A DNA stretch of 64,000 nucleotides from positions 1-64,000 of the forward strand of contig NZ_SACJ01000005.1 of assembly GCF_004016525.1 (NCBI RefSeq), given 5' to 3'. The stretch is from Flavobacterium sufflavum (GTDB taxonomy: Bacteria > Bacteroidota > Bacteroidia > Flavobacteriales > Flavobacteriaceae). Below are positions 59,813 to 64,000 of this stretch, in pieces. Both the position numbers and the translations under genes were made by a program. Each line of letters opens with the position of its first letter. Positions within the stretch are counted from its first letter, which is position 1. Below the pieces are notes generated by a model, which made no database searches, was not told where the DNA came from, and saw nothing but the letters and a program-made list of their open reading frames with translations.

Positions 59813-60871
59813 TTAGTATCTGTATACAAAAGCATTAATATTCATTCCGGCTCCAACAGAAGCAAAAATAAGAATATCGCCTTTGTTGATTTCGTGATCT
59901 TCAATTTGTCCATTTAAAATCAGGTCAAAAAGAGTAGGAACGGTAGCTACGCTGCTGTTCCCTAAATCATGAATACTCATCGGCATGATGTTAGCCGGAG
60001 CTGGTTTGTCGTAAAGCTTGTAAAAACGGTCAATAATAGCTTCGTCCATTTTTTCATTGGCTTGATGAATCAGGATTTTTTTAACATCGTCTATGGCTAT
60101 ACCGCTTTTGTCCAAACAGCTTTTCATAGCAGCAGGAACATTGCTTAAGGCAAATTCGTAAATTTTTCTACCATACATTTTGATGTATTTGGTATTTTGA
60201 TCCAAGCCTGGGTGGTATGATTTTCCGTAAAACAGAAAACGGGCTTCTTCTTCGGTATATGAGGCGGTTTCATAAGAAAGCATTCCCGTTTCGTTGTCAG
60301 AAGCTTCAATGATTGTTGCTCCTGCACCATCCGAATAAATCATCGAATCACGGTCGTGGTCATCCACCACTCTCGAAAGAGTTTCGGCACCAATAACCAA
60401 ACAACGATTAGCCATTCCTGATTTGATAAAAGCATTGGCTTGCAATACTCCTTCAACCCAACCTGGGCAACCAAAAATAAGATCGTAAGCCACACATTTA
60501 GGGTTTTTAATCTGTAGTTTGTGTTTCACACGACTGGCTAAACTCGGTATCATGTCGGATTGAACTGTTCCGTGTTTTACATCGCCAAAATTGTGTGCAA
60601 AAATAATATAGTCGATAGTTTCAGGGTCAATTCCTGCACTTTCTATTGCTTTTTGGGAAGCTAAAAAAGCCAAATCAGAAGTGTTGTAATGACTTTCTGA
60701 ATAGCGTCTTTCTTCGATTCCGGTTATCGCTTTGAATTTTTTAATAATAACTTCATTCGATTGTTTGATTGGAGTACCATCTTCATTTAGAAATTGATGA
60801 AGTTCAAAGTATTTGTCAGAAATCACTCTTTCGGGAATGTAACTTCCTGTTCCAGTTATTTTTATTTTCAT
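59813..60871 (-). CDS. FabH-like ketoacyl-ACP synthase III
   Basis: A 352-aa thiolase-fold enzyme. The catalytic triad is visible: Cys135 (DLIFGCPGWVEG), His269 (LIHQANEKM) and Asn305 (DLGNSSVAT). It would condense an acyl-CoA with malonyl-ACP, starting fatty acid or a related chain. It is longer than E. coli FabH (317 aa) and may act in specialised chain initiation. It has its own leader with an 11-bp inverted repeat and a terminator. Not linked to other fab genes here. Confidence 0.88.
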   Translation of the reverse strand: MKIKITGTGSYIPERVISDKYFELHQFLNEDGTPIKQSNEVIIKKFKAITGIEERRYSESHYNTSDLAFLASQKAIESAGIDPETIDYIIFAHNFGDVKHGTVQSDMIPSLASRVKHKLQIKNPKCVAYDLIFGCPGWVEGVLQANAFIKSGMANRCLVIGAETLSRVVDDHDRDSMIYSDGAGATIIEASDNETGMLSYETASYTEEEARFLFYGKSYHPGLDQNTKYIKMYGRKIYEFALSNVPAAMKSCLDKSGIAIDDVKKILIHQANEKMDEAIIDRFYKLYDKPAPANIMPMSIHDLGNSSVATVPTLFDLILNGQIEDHEINKGDILIFASVGAGMNINAFVYRY

Positions 60872-60903
60872 TAGGCTGTTTCTATTAAAAAAGATAGCGA
60901 TAA

Positions 60904-60937
60904 TTTAATGTTTTTAGAACAACAAGAAAACATTAAA
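60904..60937. promoter_or_regulatory. Inverted repeat in the FabH-like leader
   Basis: TTTAATGTTTT (60904-60914) and AAAACATTAAA (60927-60937) are perfect complements with a 12-nt spacer. The repeat lies between a candidate -7 box (TAATTTTG, minus strand, 60959-60952) and the FabH-like start. It may be an operator or a leader hairpin. Confidence 0.45.
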
Positions 60938-61063
60938 TGCTATACAATTGGCAAAATTACAGATATTTTTTAAAGAATTTTCGAAATCAACTGCTTTTAA
61001 TTTTTGGCGTACCAATACTGTTGTAGTAAAAAACTGTAGTGGGTTAATTTTCTGTTAGTTGAA

Positions 61064-61094
61064 AAAAATGCCTCGAGAAAATCGAGGCATTTTT
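61064..61094 (-). terminator. Terminator after gcvP
   Basis: AAAAATGCCTCGA and TCGAGGCATTTTT form a perfect 13-bp stem with a 5-nt loop, about 20 nt after the gcvP stop. The core is shared with the exbD terminator. Confidence 0.87.
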
Positions 61095-61113
61095 GTATGG
61101 TAATTTGATGTTG

Positions 61114-63963
61114 TTAACTTTCCATATAAGCTTCAATAGGAGCGCAGCTACATACTAAATTTCTATCTCCAAAAGCATCATCGGCTCTGCGAACGCTAGG
61201 CCAGAATTTGTTTTCGGCAATGTAATCCAATGGGAAAGCTGCCTTTTCTCTGCTGTATGGGAAATCCCAATTTTCAGTAGTTAACATTGCTAAAGTATGT
61301 GGTGCATTTTTCAATACATTGTTTGAATCTTCGATTGAAGAAGCCTCAATTTCTTTTCTGATAGAAATCATCGCTTCACAAAAACGATCCAACTCTTCTA
61401 AGTTTTCACTTTCTGTTGGCTCAATCATTAAAGTTCCAGCTACAGGGAAAGAAACTGTTGGAGCGTGGAAACCATAATCCATCAAACGTTTTGCAATATC
61501 AGTTACTTCGATTCCTTTTTGTTTGAACGGACGGCATTCTAAAATCATTTCGTGAGCCGCACGACCCATTTCCCCTGAATATAAAGTGTCGTAATGACCG
61601 CTTAATTTTTCTTTGATATAGTTAGCATTCAAAATAGCGTGTTCTGTAGCCGATTTTAAACCTTCGGCTCCAAGCATTTTAATGTATCCGTAAGAAATCA
61701 AACAAACTAATGCCGATCCCCAAGGAGCTGCAGAAATTGCAGAAATTGCGTTTTCTCCACCAGTTGGAACAACTGGATTGGTAGGTAAGAAAGGAGCTAA
61801 TTGTGGCGCAACACATATTGGTCCCACACCAGGTCCGCCACCACCGTGAGGAATAGCGAATGTTTTGTGTAAGTTCAGGTGACAAACGTCAGCGCCAATA
61901 GTTGCTGGGTTTGTTAATCCTACCTGAGCGTTCATATTAGCACCATCCATATAAACCTGACCGCCATTATCGTGAACGATTTTAGTAATTTCTTTGATGG
62001 CACTTTCGTAAACACCGTGAGTTGATGGGTATGTAATCATTACGCAAGACAAATTGTCTTTGTGTAAAATGGCTTTTTCACGTAAATCTTCTACGTCAAT
62101 ATTTCCGTTTTCTAAGGTTTTGGTAACTACCACTTTCATTCCTGCCATAGCAGCAGATGCCGGATTAGTTCCGTGGGCAGATGATGGGATTAAAGCAATA
62201 TTTCTGTGGTGATCTCCTCTTGATTCATGATACGCCTGAATTACCATTAATCCAGCATATTCTCCTTGCGCACCTGAATTAGGTTGCAAAGTAGTTGCGG
62301 CAAAACCGGTAATTTCATTTAGGTATTCTTCCAGTTTAGAAAGCATTTTTTGGTACCCTTTTGCCTGATCTAATGGAGCGAATGGGTGAATACTATTCCA
62401 GCTAGGAGAACTTAATGGTAACATTTCGGCTGCAGCATTCAATTTCATCGTACAAGAACCTAGCGAAATCATTGAGTGATTTAATGCTAAATCTTTACGT
62501 TCTAACATTTTGATGTAGCGCATCAATGCTGTTTCTGAATGGTATTTGTTGAAAACTTCGTGTTGTAAAAATGTTGAAGTTCTGATTAAGCTTTCCGGGA
62601 AATGATTCGTTTCTGATAATTCGCTAATTGTGATTGTTGCCAGTTCTTTTGCAGCAGCAAAAATAGAAACCACTTTATTCAAGTCGGCAAAACCTATAGT
62701 TTCATTCAACGAAATAGAAACGCTGTTTTCGTTTGGATAAAAGAAATTCACTTCGTTAGCTTCGGCGATTTCTTTTACTTTTTTAGCATCCGCTTTTATA
62801 ACAATAGTATCAAAAAAAGCAGTGTTGGTTTGTTCGAAACCTAATTTCGCTAAAGTATTTGCTAAAGTTACCGCCGAAGCATGTACTTTATTAGCAATAT
62901 ATTTTAATCCTCTTGGTCCGTGATAAACCCCATACATACTTGCCATTACTGATAATAAAACCTGTGCAGTACAAATGTTTGAAGTAGCTTTATCGCGTTT
63001 AATGTGTTGTTCACGTGTTTGCAATGCCATACGCAAAGCACGATTTCCGTTAGTGTCAACAGTTACTCCGATAATTCTTCCCGGCATAGAACGTTTGTAT
63101 TCTTCTTTGGTAGCAAAATAAGCAGCGTGAGGACCACCATAACCTAACGGAATTCCGAAACGTTGTGTAGTTCCCAGTACCACTGCAGCTCCCATTTCTC
63201 CCGGAGGAGTTAATTTGGCTAAACTTAAAATATCGGCAGCAACAGCTACTTTGATATTGTTTTCAGCGGCTTTTGCAATAAAAGCAGTATAGTCATTTAC
63301 CTGACCGAATTTTCCAGGGTATTGCAAAATAGCTCCGAAGAATTCATCAGAAAAGTCGAAATTTTCGTGATTTCCTATTACTAATTCTACTCCAATTGGC
63401 GTAGAACGGGTTTGTAAAACCGATAAGGTTTGTGGTAAAATTTCTTCTGAAACGAAGAACTTACAAACATTGGCTTTCTTTTGATCTCTTGTTCTAACAT
63501 CAAATAATAACGCCATAGCTTCAGCCGCAGCAGTACCTTCGTCAAGAAGTGAAGCATTAGCGATTTCCATTCCGGTTAATTCGATAACCATAGTCTGGAA
63601 ATTTAAAATTGCTTCCAGACGACCTTGAGCAATTTCTGCCTGGTAAGGCGTGTAAGCCGTGTACCAGCCCGGGTTTTCAAACACATTTCTTTGAATAACC
63701 GCAGGAACAATCGCTTGATTATAACCCAACCCAATGTAGGTTTTGAACATTTTATTTTTATTTCCTAATAGCGTAATATGTTTTAAATATTCATATTCCG
63801 TCATCTCAGGATCTAAATTTAGAGGTGCTTTTAGACGAATATCATCCGGAAGGGTCTCATAAATAAGTTGTTCTATTGAGTCAACTCCTATTGTTTTCAA
63901 CATCTGTTGTAGGTCTGATTCCTCTGGGCCTATGTGTCTTAAAGCAAAAGCATCTGTTTTCAT
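61114..63963 (-). CDS. gcvP: Glycine dehydrogenase (decarboxylating), P-protein
   Basis: A 949-aa PLP enzyme that decarboxylates glycine and loads the aminomethyl group on lipoyl GcvH. It is the single-chain form: N-half about 1-440 (ALRHIGPEESDLQQML; MLYEGTA-like DEGTAAAEAM; GPRGLKYIANKVHAS), C-half with the PLP Lys700 (HLNLHKTFAIPHGGGGPGVGP) and C-terminal AFPLDYIAENKFWPSVRRADDAFGDRNLVC. Complete within the window, beginning 37 bp from the right edge. Glycine-cleavage partners (gcvT, gcvH) are not here. Confidence 0.95.
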   Translation of the reverse strand: MKTDAFALRHIGPEESDLQQMLKTIGVDSIEQLIYETLPDDIRLKAPLNLDPEMTEYEYLKHITLLGNKNKMFKTYIGLGYNQAIVPAVIQRNVFENPGWYTAYTPYQAEIAQGRLEAILNFQTMVIELTGMEIANASLLDEGTAAAEAMALLFDVRTRDQKKANVCKFFVSEEILPQTLSVLQTRSTPIGVELVIGNHENFDFSDEFFGAILQYPGKFGQVNDYTAFIAKAAENNIKVAVAADILSLAKLTPPGEMGAAVVLGTTQRFGIPLGYGGPHAAYFATKEEYKRSMPGRIIGVTVDTNGNRALRMALQTREQHIKRDKATSNICTAQVLLSVMASMYGVYHGPRGLKYIANKVHASAVTLANTLAKLGFEQTNTAFFDTIVIKADAKKVKEIAEANEVNFFYPNENSVSISLNETIGFADLNKVVSIFAAAKELATITISELSETNHFPESLIRTSTFLQHEVFNKYHSETALMRYIKMLERKDLALNHSMISLGSCTMKLNAAAEMLPLSSPSWNSIHPFAPLDQAKGYQKMLSKLEEYLNEITGFAATTLQPNSGAQGEYAGLMVIQAYHESRGDHHRNIALIPSSAHGTNPASAAMAGMKVVVTKTLENGNIDVEDLREKAILHKDNLSCVMITYPSTHGVYESAIKEITKIVHDNGGQVYMDGANMNAQVGLTNPATIGADVCHLNLHKTFAIPHGGGGPGVGPICVAPQLAPFLPTNPVVPTGGENAISAISAAPWGSALVCLISYGYIKMLGAEGLKSATEHAILNANYIKEKLSGHYDTLYSGEMGRAAHEMILECRPFKQKGIEVTDIAKRLMDYGFHAPTVSFPVAGTLMIEPTESENLEELDRFCEAMISIRKEIEASSIEDSNNVLKNAPHTLAMLTTENWDFPYSREKAAFPLDYIAENKFWPSVRRADDAFGDRNLVCSCAPIEAYMES

Positions 63964-64000
63964 GTAGATATAAAAAAGGTTCTATTTTTCGTGGCGCAAA

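Overview
The window reads as a chromosomal segment of a Flavobacterium-type bacterium (Bacteroidota, Flavobacteriaceae). This rests on AT-rich sequence, promoters of the TTG-N19-TAnnTTTG type, SusC/SusD proteins, the type IX secretion (T9SS) and gliding genes porV and gldJ, two giant proteins with T9SS C-terminal sorting domains, and short intergenic palindromic repeats of a kind I recall from flavobacteria. There is no phage, plasmid, CRISPR array, transposase or integrase. Species cannot be fixed from the sequence alone.

Layout. 1-410: the end of an rRNA operon (5S, tRNA-Phe, tRNA-Leu). 0.7-6.1 kb: an AsmA-like envelope protein with the tRNA hydroxylase miaE, a glycosyltransferase and a small lipoprotein. 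6.3-14.2 kb: a housekeeping and T9SS block, pdhC-pdhA-cdd-porV on the minus strand, divergent from gldJ-murF. The porU gene usually found next to porV is missing from the 361-bp gap between porV and gldJ. 14.3-28.5 kb: a polysaccharide utilisation locus with a membrane-spanning propeller/Y_Y_Y/LuxR regulator divergent from susC-susD-GH30-GH42-GH3; the enzyme set best fits a beta-glucan, perhaps beta-1,6-linked. 28.6-30.2 kb: glpD. 30.3-32.7 kb: two PAS-like LuxR regulators enclosing an alpha/beta hydrolase whose nucleophile is Cys instead of Ser. 33.4-45.6 kb: two convergent T9SS cargo genes, a 2605-aa Kelch/RCC1/LamG/HYR protein and a 1453-aa pectate-lyase-like protein. 45.9-48.5 kb: a chromate cassette whose regulator fuses a ChrB domain to an AraC domain. 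48.6-64 kb: tRNA-Val, folC, exbB-exbD and tonB, anmK, an acyl-CoA dehydrogenase, an SDR, a SprT-like protease, mlaE-mlaF, a glycosyltransferase, a methyltransferase, a FabH-like synthase and gcvP.

How the parts connect. exbB/exbD/tonB can energise the SusC porin. porV and gldJ belong to the machinery that would export the two giant CTD proteins. Those two proteins share a Cys/His module just before the sorting domain. Terminator hairpins are abundant and some nearly identical hairpins recur at unrelated genes. Many assigned starts lie downstream of the longest open frame because the extra length runs into a terminator, a promoter or an upstream gene.

Most interesting signals: LamG domains inserted inside HYR domains three times in tandem; two 16-bp direct repeats 33 bp apart upstream of susC; a 16-bp palindrome where the -33 box of the chr operon should be; the regulator-hydrolase-regulator unit with the Cys nucleophile; the absent porU; and the shared Cys/His module. 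None of these is proven to be a new system.
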